Source of the DNA: Chloroflexota bacterium
GTDB taxonomy: Bacteria > Chloroflexota > Dehalococcoidia > DSTF01 > JACRBR01
DNA: 5,444 nt
Direction: 5' to 3'
NCBI GenBank assembly: GCA_016213125.1
Contig: JACRBR010000072.1
Location: 1 to 5,444, forward strand
The notes beneath the pieces are model-generated. The model did not search any database. It was not told the DNA's origin and was given only the letters and a program-made list of their open reading frames with translations. The position numbers and the translations under genes were made by a program. Of this stretch, positions 1-4,761 are shown piece by piece; positions within the stretch are counted from its first letter, which is position 1; every line of letters begins with the position of its first letter.

Positions 1-302
1 CGGTGTTCGTCGTCACCCACACCAAGCGCGTTCCGTGGGAGCGGCCGGGCGGCACGATCTTCCACTTCGTCAACGTCGGCATCGAGAGCGCGCTCGCTCA
101 GGGCCGCGAGGCCGCCGGCGACCGCGATGTCCGCATCGCCGGCGGCGCCGAGACGATCCAGGAGTACCTGAACACCGGCCTGGTCGACGAGTTCTCGGTC
201 ACGCTCGTGGTTGAGGGCCTCGTCGTCCGCCGCCTTGCGCAGCCCCTTCTCGGTGTCCCATCAGGCTCCTTGTTCACCGGGCGCGCGTGTGGCGCGGGCT
301 GA
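1..302 (+). CDS. RibD/DHFR-like reductase, 5' cut by window edge, C-terminus replaced
   Basis: The reading frame is open from the left edge (first full codon at 3) to TGA at 300-302. The first 68 or so visible residues match the C-terminal half of the RibD_C 'dihydrofolate reductase family' proteins: a VVTH strand, the PGGTIFHFV segment, the DVRIAGGAETIQEYL block (GG of the nucleotide-binding strand) and GLVDEFSVTL. These proteins are presumed cytoplasmic NAD(P)H-dependent reductases of uncertain substrate. Family members normally continue with a strand like SPVLFGSG and about 40 more residues ending in a RVTHLxY-type strand. Here the frame instead runs into VVEGLVVRRLAQ and a low-complexity tail that matches nothing I know in the family, and neither other plus frame restores the expected end. 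The gene therefore looks 3'-truncated by a rearrangement at about 206/207 and is probably non-functional. Family assignment is firm; the truncation is inferred from family length. Confidence 0.72.
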   Translation, partial: VFVVTHTKRVPWERPGGTIFHFVNVGIESALAQGREAAGDRDVRIAGGAETIQEYLNTGLVDEFSVTLVVEGLVVRRLAQPLLGVPSGSLFTGRACGAG

Positions 303-322
303 TCGTGCGTCTCGATCGATCA

Positions 323-1201
323 TCACTTGGGTCCCTTCCACGGATCTCCGGGCAGCAGGCTGACGAACGCACCATGCACCTGTGCCCATGCCTGCTTGGC
401 ATCGAACTGCTCCGGGGCGTCGAAGGCGAGACGCCCGGCGTCGTAGGCCGCGTCGTCGGAGTCGTAGGCCAGGCCACGCGCGAGTAGAGGGAGGATGTCG
501 TCCGTGAAGGCGGGGTCGTCGATCTTCGCAGCTAGGTTCGCCTCGTACTCGGCGCGAGACACGCGCTTGCCCGTGTGCGCCAGGTAGCGCGCGAAGCAGT
601 CCACGACCTTGGCGGCCTCGAGTGCAGGGAGCCGCCGCAGCGCGGTCACCATGTCGAAGAGGTCACGGCCCTTCTTGCGCTGGTAGAGCGCGCGCAGTTT
701 CGTTCCGAGTAGCTCCTCGGGCGCGTACGTCACCGCGTCCGCCTTGCCTGAGAACCACGGGCTCGCGACAGTGAACTCCCGCCGGACCAGCCCGAGCACG
801 CTGAACTGCTCGCGCGTGTTGATCTCCACCTTGAGCCGAAGGGGCGTGATCGGCGGGATCTCCGACTGGAACCGGTAGATGAACCGGACGGCGCCCGCCG
901 TCTGCTCGCGCTTTGGCTTCCCGAGCCAGGCGTCGAGGCGAGCGCGCAGCGCGTCCATCACGGCGCCGATCGGACCCGGGGCTGCCTGCACGAGATCGAT
1001 GTCCTCGGAGTAGCGCGCAGCGGGGGTCAGGAAGAGCTTGTGCAGCGCCGTTCCTCCCCTGAAGACCAGCGCCGAAGCGAGCGTCGGATCGGAGAAGATC
1101 TCGACGATTGCGCGCGACAGCACGAGGTCTTGCTCGACCTGGGCGTCGGTCGACCAAGGCGCCGACGGGCGCCACGCCGTGATGTGCGCTCGGGAGATCA
1201 C
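323..1201 (-). CDS. abiEii: AbiEii/AbiGii-family nucleotidyltransferase toxin (type IV TA)
   Basis: A 292-residue protein of the AbiEii/AbiGii toxin family, a DNA polymerase beta-like nucleotidyltransferase. Characterised relatives (AbiEii, MenT) block growth by acting on nucleotides or tRNA and can abort phage infection. Visible motifs: FRGGTALHK (about 47-55), the GG signature; YSEDIDLV (64-71), with catalytic-type acidic residues D67 and D69; LKVEIN (123-128), the second acidic motif; and EELLGTKLRALYQRKKGRDLFD (162-183), with the conserved Lys and the RDLFD element. Length is normal for the family and no key residue is missing. The start is a GTG at 1201-1199 overlapping the antitoxin stop as GTGA, which implies translational coupling. 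An upstream in-frame ATG at 1318 would add 39 residues encoded inside the antitoxin gene and is not credible. Functional class is confident; the substrate and whether the pair protects against phage are unknown. Confidence 0.93.
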   Translation of the reverse strand: MISRAHITAWRPSAPWSTDAQVEQDLVLSRAIVEIFSDPTLASALVFRGGTALHKLFLTPAARYSEDIDLVQAAPGPIGAVMDALRARLDAWLGKPKREQTAGAVRFIYRFQSEIPPITPLRLKVEINTREQFSVLGLVRREFTVASPWFSGKADAVTYAPEELLGTKLRALYQRKKGRDLFDMVTALRRLPALEAAKVVDCFARYLAHTGKRVSRAEYEANLAAKIDDPAFTDDILPLLARGLAYDSDDAAYDAGRLAFDAPEQFDAKQAWAQVHGAFVSLLPGDPWKGPK

Positions 1202-2013
1202 GAGTCGACCTCCACCTTCTCGTTGATCACGACATGCCAGCGCGGGTCTTTCGTCGCCGTCTTCGGTGCTCGGCCGGGCCGCAGCGGCACCGCGCGCGGA
1301 CGCTGCTTCGCTAGCCACCCGGCCAGGCGCTCGCCGGCGGCGGCGGCACCGACGAGGTCGAGGAGATAGCCGAGCCGCTGGACGTGAGAAAGCTCGACGT
1401 CGGCGCGAGCCGCCTCGACGAGTCGCTCCGAGTCGAGCCTCTCGGCGAGCTCCGCCAACACGGTGGCCACGTTGGCGAGGTGGCCGGCGCTGCGCGCGTA
1501 ACGGACGAGATCGATCGCCGTCGCTTCGGCCGTGGAGACGCGCATCGAGCCGGTCTCGGTCTTCACCTGCGTCGTCGGCGTCCGCTCGAAGTGGCGCTTC
1601 GTGAAGAAGCGAATGCGCACTCGCCCCGCGCGCGCCGGCCGCAGCGGCGCGTCGGTGACGACCTGGAACTCCTGCGGCTGCTGGTGCGCTGCGCCGTGTA
1701 GCGCCGCAGCGGAGAGGAGACCGACGTAGTACGGCTGCCCCGCGAACGTCATGAGGTCGTCGATGTACCAGTCCGGCGGTGGCGCTCCGGCGCTGCGATA
1801 CTCGATCGGCACGATCACGAAGAAGCCGCGCCGGGGGACCACGATCCTCCGTTTCGCGGCGAGGCGGCGCGCCGAGGCCTGCAGAGCTTCGTCAGAAACG
1901 CCAAGGGTCTTGAGAGCTTCCTGACGATCGAAGACGTACCTGCCCCTGCCCTGTAGGGCGTCAACGAACCCGGCCAAGCTCTGGCGCCTGCTACCTGCGC
2001 GCTTCATTCGCAT
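1198..2013 (-). CDS. abiEi: AbiEi-family antitoxin / transcriptional autorepressor (type IV TA)
   Basis: A 271-residue protein of the AbiEi family, the antitoxin partner of AbiEii. The N-terminus (about 12-70) reads as the family winged helix: a RYVFDRQEALKTLGVSDEAL helix-turn-helix stretch, then a basic ALQASARRLAAKRRI helix and a RRGFFVIVP wing. Residues about 80-170 carry the AbiEi core (PPPDWYIDDLM, YYVGLLSAAALHGAAHQ, the basic RIRFFTKRHF strand, VSTAEATAIDLV), and an Arg/Ala-rich helical C-terminus follows. In studied systems AbiEi counteracts the toxin without a stable complex and represses its own promoter by binding inverted repeats. An inverted repeat lies 12-35 bp upstream of this start. 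The start is ATG at 2013; a second ATG at 2007 (third codon) is equally possible, as neither has a clear Shine-Dalgarno. The gene ends within the toxin start (GTGA). Gene order is the standard antitoxin-first order. Confidence 0.9.
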   Translation of the reverse strand: MRMKRAGSRRQSLAGFVDALQGRGRYVFDRQEALKTLGVSDEALQASARRLAAKRRIVVPRRGFFVIVPIEYRSAGAPPPDWYIDDLMTFAGQPYYVGLLSAAALHGAAHQQPQEFQVVTDAPLRPARAGRVRIRFFTKRHFERTPTTQVKTETGSMRVSTAEATAIDLVRYARSAGHLANVATVLAELAERLDSERLVEAARADVELSHVQRLGYLLDLVGAAAAGERLAGWLAKQRPRAVPLRPGRAPKTATKDPRWHVVINEKVEVDS

Positions 2014-2024
2014 AACCCGACGCA

Positions 2025-2048
2025 GATCGTCGTTCTATGAGAACGATC
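2025..2048. promoter_or_regulatory. Operator-like inverted repeat upstream of abiEi
   Basis: CGTTCT (2031-2036) and AGAACG (2040-2045) are perfect 6-bp inverted arms around ATG. The symmetry extends outward as GATCGT (2025-2030) against ATC (2046-2048) if one extra CGT in the left arm is allowed for. It lies between the predicted transcription start and the abiEi start codon, where AbiEi-type antitoxins are known to bind for autorepression. Its use as the operator is inference from position and symmetry. Confidence 0.5.
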
Positions 2049-2058
2049 CCGCATGCAC

Positions 2059-2087
2059 AACCTAACACTATCCGTCGTCTTTCGCAA
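2059..2087 (-). promoter_or_regulatory. Candidate promoter of the abiEi-abiEii operon
   Basis: Read on the minus strand, TTGCGA (2087-2082) is followed after exactly 17 bp by TAGGTT (2064-2059), a TAnnnT-type -10 box. Transcription would begin near 2052, giving a leader of about 39 nt that contains the inverted repeat at 2025-2048. This stretch is also AT-richer than its surroundings. Match quality is moderate (4/6 and 3/6 to the sigma-70 consensus). Confidence 0.4.
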
Positions 2088-2103
2088 ACGACTGCGCAGA
2101 CGC

Positions 2104-2115
2104 CGCGGGCCCGCG
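2104..2115. repeat. 12-bp GC palindrome after the TfoX-domain gene
   Basis: CGCGGGCCCGCG is a perfect 12-bp palindrome starting 5 bp beyond the stop of the TfoX-domain gene (minus strand, stop at 2123-2121). An 8-bp palindrome CTGCGCAG follows at 2092-2099. Position suits a transcript end, but there is no T-tract and no room for a loop without fraying the stem, so a terminator role is only possible. Confidence 0.25.
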
Positions 2116-2120
2116 CGCGT

Positions 2121-2489
2121 TCACCGCTTCCGGCTGTGAGCCTTCGGTCGTTTCTTGCTCGGGGTGGCATCGATCGTGGCGACGAACGTCGCGCCCTGGT
2201 CGACCCACTTCTTGATCGCCTTCTCGGTCCTGGAGCCGCCCGGGCCCACGTAGACGTAGCCGTTCATGGGGCGGCCGGTGAAGTCCATCGGGCGCACGTG
2301 AGCTTCGGCGAGCGCGGCGCCGTAGCGATCGGGGCCGACACGCACCATGAGGTCGTCCTTCACGATCCCGCAGAACATCTTACCGTCGAGCAGGAAGGCA
2401 ATGCCGCCGAACATCTTCTTATCGATGACGTCGGGTCGCGGCCCAACGACCCGGCGGATACGGTCAGCGAGCGCCTCGTCGTACGCCAT
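2121..2489 (-). CDS. TfoX/Sxy N-terminal-domain protein (copy 1)
   Basis: A 122-residue protein made essentially of the TfoX N-terminal domain (COG3070 type). The diagnostic block is KKMFGGIAFLLDGKMFCGI (about 24-42), followed by DDLMVRVGPDRY (45-56), PMDFTGRPMNGYVYVGP (67-83) and a helix EKAIKKWVDQG (89-99). The tail after about 108 is very basic (SKKRPKAHSRKR). Full-length TfoX/Sxy activates competence genes, but it carries an additional C-terminal domain that is absent here. Stand-alone N-terminal-domain proteins are widespread and of unproven function, so no competence role is assigned. The start is ATG at 2489 with only a weak AGGG about 7 nt upstream. It lies 73 bp downstream of the frameshifted SRPBCC gene on the same strand and may be the third gene of that ArsR operon. 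A paralogous domain is encoded at 3400-3756. Confidence 0.88.
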   Translation of the reverse strand: MAYDEALADRIRRVVGPRPDVIDKKMFGGIAFLLDGKMFCGIVKDDLMVRVGPDRYGAALAEAHVRPMDFTGRPMNGYVYVGPGGSRTEKAIKKWVDQGATFVATIDATPSKKRPKAHSRKR

Positions 2490-2562
2490 GCCGAGCCCTA
2501 TGCCTTCTCCGATGGGCCTCGGCCGGTCTCGACGTAAACCAGGTTGGACACTCGCAGTGCCA

Positions 2563-3019
2563 CTATCCCGCGCTCCCTTCGCCGGGTGGCGATTCCTTCC
2601 ATGGGTCGGGTCCCGCGTCGCCGCCTGCCGCCGCGACGCCTAGCCGTTCGATGAAGTGCGGCCAGCCGATCGCGTGCTTCGCGGCCTCGACCGGAACCAA
2701 TCCGCTGTGCTCGAGTTCGACTCGGGTCTTGCCCGCGCGTGCCTCGAACGTCACGCGAAGCCTGGTTGCACCCGGTGGCATCGCCTGGTTCCCCGCTTCA
2801 CCCCAGGCGATCTCGAGCAAGCGCGGCCGATCCACGCGAACGAAGTGACCGCGGATGAGGACGCCGTTGATGTCCACGGAGAACACCCCGCCGTCGACGG
2901 CCTCCAAACGGGCGAAGTCGCCCATCCAGCGCACCAGCAGCTCGGGCCTGACGAAGTGGTCGAAGACCTGGGTCGGGCGTCGCGTCGATCTCGATGCTGG
3001 TTTGGTAGAACTCGCTCAT
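2563..3019 (-). pseudogene. SRPBCC/AHSA1-family protein, frameshifted near 2971
   Basis: ATG at 3019-3017 starts MSEFYQTSIEIDATPD, a typical N-terminal strand of AHSA1-like SRPBCC proteins. At 2970-2972 the minus strand reads CCC where CC would keep the frame. Removing one C (about 2971) continues as QVFDHFVRPELLVRWMGD and on to the stop at 2563, giving a 151-residue protein of normal family length. The rest is well conserved: RWMGDFARLEAVDGGVF, a GHFVRVDRPRLLEIAWG strand, TRLRVTFEARAGKTRVELEHSGL, and the terminal helix HAIGWPHFIERLGVAA. SRPBCC folds form a hydrophobic cavity; this one's ligand is unknown. Its ATG overlaps the ArsR stop as ATGA, so the two are co-translated. As read, the ribosome would make a short nonsense peptide, or re-initiate at GTG 2934 for a protein lacking its first strand and helix. 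A single-base sequencing or assembly error is an equally good explanation; I see no strong slippery site. Confidence 0.8.
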
Positions 3020-3333
3020 CGCTTCTTCTCGATCTCGTCCTTCAGCGCCGCGAGCCGCGGTGTCCAGAAGCTCTCTACGAAGGCGGCGACCGGCGCGAAC
3101 CCATCGGGCTTGATGGCGTAGAGGCGCCGCGTCCCCTCTTTACGCGCTTCGACGAGACCGGCCTTGCCGAGGACGGCTAGGTGTTGCGACGCCGCCTGCT
3201 GGGAAACGTCGACCTCGGTCGCGATCTCACCAACTGGGCGCGGCCCCGAGTGCAGCACGCGCAGGATCTCCACGCGCCTCGGTTCTCCGAGGGCCTTGAG
3301 CGCCAACGCAGCCTGCCGTTCCGAGCGCTTCAC
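3016..3333 (-). CDS. ArsR-family winged-helix repressor (unit 1)
   Basis: A 105-residue ArsR/SmtB-type regulator: ALKALGEPRRVEILRVLHSGPRPVGEIA (about 11-38), recognition helix VSQQAASQHLAVLGKAGLV (43-61) and wing ARKEGTRRLYAIKP (63-76), then a C-terminal dimerisation helix (about 80-105). It has no cysteine, hence no ELCVCD-type metal site; it belongs to the ArsR group commonly paired with SRPBCC genes. The start is GTG at 3333: a TAG three codons upstream (3342-3340) excludes a longer form and no Shine-Dalgarno is visible, so translation is probably leaderless or from a very short leader. The stop overlaps the ATG of the SRPBCC gene (ATGA). An 18-bp palindromic box at 3331-3348 covers its own start codon and a second lies at 3372-3389, strongly suggesting autorepression together with control of the divergent gene at 3400. 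Confidence 0.9.
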   Translation of the reverse strand: MKRSERQAALALKALGEPRRVEILRVLHSGPRPVGEIATEVDVSQQAASQHLAVLGKAGLVEARKEGTRRLYAIKPDGFAPVAAFVESFWTPRLAALKDEIEKKR

Positions 3334-3348
3334 AAGTGGCTACTTGTG
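3331..3348. promoter_or_regulatory. Operator box A of ArsR unit 1 (start-codon proximal)
   Basis: CACAAGTGGCTACTTGTG: perfect 7-bp arms CACAAGT/ACTTGTG around GGCT. The first three bases are the complement of the ArsR GTG start codon, so a bound repressor would sit on the translation start and the transcription start region. It matches box B at 16 of 18 positions. Assignment to the adjacent ArsR is inference from position and symmetry. Confidence 0.7.
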
Positions 3349-3372
3349 TATCACGGGACCGTGTGGTACACC
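3344..3372 (+). promoter_or_regulatory. Weak candidate promoter for the divergent TfoX-domain gene
   Basis: TTGTGT (3344-3349), a 17-bp spacer and TACACC (3367-3372) would start transcription near 3379, about 21 nt before ATG 3400. The -35 lies in box A and the start lies in box B. Shorter inverted repeats fill the spacer: CACGG/CCGTG (3352-3356/3359-3363) and TGTGGT/ACCACA (3362-3367/3370-3375). The matches to consensus are weak (3/6 each). Confidence 0.25.
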
Positions 3373-3389
3373 ACAAGGCGCTACTTGTG
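3372..3389. promoter_or_regulatory. Operator box B of ArsR unit 1 (distal)
   Basis: CACAAGGCGCTACTTGTG, extended by a flanking C/G pair to perfect 7-bp arms CCACAAG/CTTGTGG (3371-3377/3384-3390). It differs from box A only at two central positions and lies exactly 41 bp from it. It abuts the GGAG Shine-Dalgarno (3389-3392) of the plus-strand gene at 3400, so occupancy should affect both divergent genes. Confidence 0.7.
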
Positions 3390-3399
3390 GAGCAGGGAC

Positions 3400-3756
3400 A
3401 TGAGGAAAGCCGCCAGGAAACATGGAGCGACGGCGACGGAGGTTGAATTGGACCCCGACTTCGCCCCGATCGCGCGAGCGTTCGAGAAGGACCGCGGCGT
3501 CAGCCGCGGGAAGATGTTCGGCTCGGTGGGCCTGAAGGTGAACGGCAAGGTGTTCGCCATGCTGGTGAAGGGGCGCTTCGTCGCGAAGCTCCCGCGGGTA
3601 CGGGCCGACGAGCTCGTCGCGGCTGCCGCGGGCGACTACTTCGACCCCGGTCACGGCAGGCTCATGAAGGAGTGGGTGTCCGTCCCCTCCGGGAAGACGT
3701 CTTGGCTCGAACTCGCGCGCGAAGCGCACCGTTTTGTGAAAGGCGGAGCGCGATGA
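3400..3756 (+). CDS. TfoX N-terminal-domain-like protein (copy 2)
   Basis: A 118-residue protein. The core is RGKMFGSVGLKVNGKVFAML (about 36-55), aligning with the KKMFGG...LDGKMFCGI block of copy 1, then GRFVAKLPRVRADELV (58-73), FDPGHGRLMKEWVSVP (81-96) and a final helix WLELAREAHRFVKGG (102-116). This is the compact TfoX/COG3070-like fold without the C-terminal TfoX domain. Function is unknown; it is probably a small cytoplasmic protein. I chose ATG 3400 because GGAG (3389-3392) stands 7 nt before it and the two ArsR boxes lie just upstream. The frame is open further upstream to 3181, but that part is the antisense of the ArsR gene. It is divergent from the unit 1 ArsR gene, with a 66-bp gap, and is probably regulated by it. 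An ATGA follows at the stop, but the overlapping frame does not look coding. Confidence 0.85.
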   Translation: MRKAARKHGATATEVELDPDFAPIARAFEKDRGVSRGKMFGSVGLKVNGKVFAMLVKGRFVAKLPRVRADELVAAAAGDYFDPGHGRLMKEWVSVPSGKTSWLELAREAHRFVKGGAR

Positions 3757-3775
3757 CGACGCTGCGCCACCCGCT

Positions 3776-3885
3776 GGGAGCTTCGATCTGCGGCATGTGG
3801 CCCACGTCGCCGTCTCGGCGGCGGGCTTCGGGCTCGCGTCGATCGGTCTGGCGCGGAAGCTGGGCAGACTGCAGGGAGCTTCGAT
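3776..3885 (+). repeat. Exact 12-bp direct repeat, 98 bp apart
   Basis: GGGAGCTTCGAT occurs at 3776-3787 and again at 3874-3885 in the intergenic region. An exact 12-mer repeat within such a short stretch is unlikely by chance and may mark a past duplication or recombination. The 14-bp palindrome at 3888-3901 follows the second copy by 2 bp. Confidence 0.5.
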
Positions 3886-3887
3886 GT

Positions 3888-3901
3888 AGCTGTCGACAGC
3901 T
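3888..3901. repeat. 14-bp perfect palindrome
   Basis: AGCTGTCGACAGCT is fully self-complementary and lies between the convergent transcripts. It could be a protein-binding site or part of a transcription-end structure; there is no T-tract. Confidence 0.45.
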
Positions 3902-3903
3902 CG

Positions 3904-3939
3904 CCTCTCGAGCGCTGGGCAGGAGAAGGTCTCGAGGGG
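3904..3939 (-). terminator. Possible hairpin terminator of the second SRPBCC operon
   Basis: CCTCTCGAG (3904-3912) pairs with CTCGAGGGG (3931-3939): nine pairs including one G-T wobble, with an 18-nt loop, starting 1 bp past the SRPBCC stop codon (3943-3941). There is no T-tract and the loop is long, so its strength as an intrinsic terminator is doubtful. Confidence 0.3.
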
Positions 3940-3940
3940 C

Positions 3941-4390
3941 TCAGCCAGCGGGTCGCCCTTCGAGGATCGCCTTGAGGTGCGCCAGGTCCTTGCGATTCGC
4001 TCGCCGCATGGCCGCTGCCATGAAAGGCGCCGCCAGTTTCCCGAAGCCGGACGGCTCGCCACGGTTACGAAGGGTCATGCGCGTGCGGCTCTCGCCCGCC
4101 GCCGCCCAGGTGTACGTGGTCTCCATCGGGAACGGGCCCTCGGCCGTGCGCATCACGAGGCGCTCCCCCGGGACGAGCTCGACGATCTCGTACGTGTAGG
4201 CGAGCCGGCGGCCGAGGAAGTGGGCGATGAACGCGAGCCGAGAGCCGACTGTGGCGGGTGGCGTCGTCTTCCACTCCACGGACCGGATGTTGACGTACCA
4301 CTCGGGCGCGTTGTCAGGGTTGCCGGCATACGAGGCGACCTCCGCGCATGGGCGCTCGATGGTGGTTTCGGTGAGGACGTCGACGGCCAT
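3941..4390 (-). CDS. SRPBCC-family protein (polyketide cyclase/dehydrase-like)
   Basis: A 149-residue SRPBCC protein of the Polyketide_cyc2-like branch. The first strand is VLTETTIERPCAEVASYAG (about 5-23), followed by the NAPEWYVNIRSVEWKT segment (27-42), VGSRLAFIAHFLGRRLAYTYEIVELVPGERLVMRT (48-82), a METTYTWAAAG strand (89-99), TRMTLRNRGEP (103-113) and a long C-terminal helix from about 117. This fold normally encloses a hydrophobic ligand; the ligand here cannot be told from sequence. Two ATGs compete. The one at 4396 overlaps the ArsR stop (ATGA), but AAAGGAG (4405-4399) then leaves only 2 nt of spacing. The one at 4390 has 8 nt, so I place the start there; the alternative adds Met-Ser. 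It is the last gene of an SRPBCC-ArsR-SRPBCC operon and is presumably translationally coupled to the ArsR gene. Confidence 0.88.
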   Translation of the reverse strand: MAVDVLTETTIERPCAEVASYAGNPDNAPEWYVNIRSVEWKTTPPATVGSRLAFIAHFLGRRLAYTYEIVELVPGERLVMRTAEGPFPMETTYTWAAAGESRTRMTLRNRGEPSGFGKLAAPFMAAAMRRANRKDLAHLKAILEGRPAG

Positions 4391-4392
4391 GC

Positions 4393-4761
4393 TCATCGCT
4401 CCTTTCGCGCCTTTGCGCCGCCCGGTGGGTGCTCGGGTTGCTCCACCAGCTGCCGCAGCCGTTCGATCGCTCGATCCCAGCCCGCCGAGACGGCGTCGAG
4501 GAATGCGCGCGCATCCTCGAGTCGCCGTGGCTCGAGCGCATACAGAACCTCGCGGCCGCGCTTCTCGTGGGTCACCAGGCCTGCCCCTTCGAGGACCTGC
4601 AGGTGCTTCACGATCGCCTGCCGCGAGACCTTCGCGCCGCCGGAGAGCGCGGTTGCCGAGCGGGCGCCACCTGCGCCGAGCTTCCGGACCACGGAGAGCC
4701 GCGTCCGGTCGCCGAGCGCGAAGAAGATGTCAGCGGCGACCCGCTCACGCGCCGTCGACAT
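4393..4761 (-). CDS. ArsR-family winged-helix regulator (unit 2)
   Basis: A 122-residue ArsR-type regulator: ADIFFALGDRTRLSVVRKL (about 10-28), then the turn with ATALSGGAKVSRQAIVKHLQVLEGAGLV (36-63; recognition helix SRQAIVKHLQVL) and the wing HEKRGREVLYALEPRRL (65-81), followed by a C-terminal helix AFLDAVSAGWDRAIERLRQLVE (86-107) and a basic tail. The SRQAIxKHLxVLExAGLV pattern is typical of ArsR regulators paired with AHSA1/SRPBCC proteins. There are no cysteines, so a thiol metal site is excluded. The ATG at 4761 follows GAGGAAAC (GAGGA about 4 nt upstream) and overlaps the end of the preceding SRPBCC gene by 17 bp. It is the middle gene of a three-gene operon. It is the best candidate to bind the paired 18-bp boxes upstream of the operon. 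Confidence 0.9.
   Translation of the reverse strand: MSTARERVAADIFFALGDRTRLSVVRKLGAGGARSATALSGGAKVSRQAIVKHLQVLEGAGLVTHEKRGREVLYALEPRRLEDARAFLDAVSAGWDRAIERLRQLVEQPEHPPGGAKARKER
4399..4405 (-). promoter_or_regulatory. Shine-Dalgarno that sets the start of the distal SRPBCC gene
   Basis: AAAGGAG on the minus strand lies inside the last codons of the ArsR gene. It is 2 nt from ATG 4396 but 8 nt from ATG 4390, which favours the latter as the main start. Confidence 0.6.

Larger units (their letters stand above)
3757..3940. other. 184-bp convergent intergenic region with no convincing gene
   Basis: This stretch separates the plus-strand TfoX-domain gene from the end of the second SRPBCC operon. 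It holds a 12-bp direct repeat, a 14-bp palindrome and a long-loop hairpin, listed separately. One plus frame (from 3755 to the TAG at 3887-3889) gives a protein-like string including RHVAHVAVSAAGFGLASIG, but it has no good start or ribosome site, only a GTG at 3797 giving about 30 residues. It may be a gene remnant. Confidence 0.4.

Noticed and set aside
300..322. TGATCG/CGATCA inverted repeat next to the abiEii stop as a terminator
   Set aside because: The arms are only 6 bp around an 11-nt loop, with no T-tract and GATC-rich sequence that gives such repeats easily.
1202..1318. N-terminal extension of the AbiEii toxin to ATG 1318
   Set aside because: These codons lie within the antitoxin gene in another frame and encode an Ala/Arg-rich string absent from the family; the GTGA overlap at 1198-1201 is the expected coupling.
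2037..2537. 166-codon plus frame starting inside the abiEi control region
   Set aside because: It is antisense to the TfoX-domain gene at 2121-2489, has a low-complexity Arg/Ala composition and no family resemblance; its start codon is the centre of the inverted repeat.
3181..3399. Upstream extension of the plus-strand TfoX-domain gene to 3181
   Set aside because: The extra 73 codons are the antisense of the ArsR gene and of the operator region; ATG 3400 has GGAG at 7 nt and gives the normal domain length.
3753..3900. Small gene starting in the ATGA at the end of the TfoX-domain gene copy 2
   Set aside because: The frame from ATG 3753 gives an Arg/Ser/Cys-rich string without any family character and runs far into the antisense of the SRPBCC gene; the ATGA overlap appears fortuitous.
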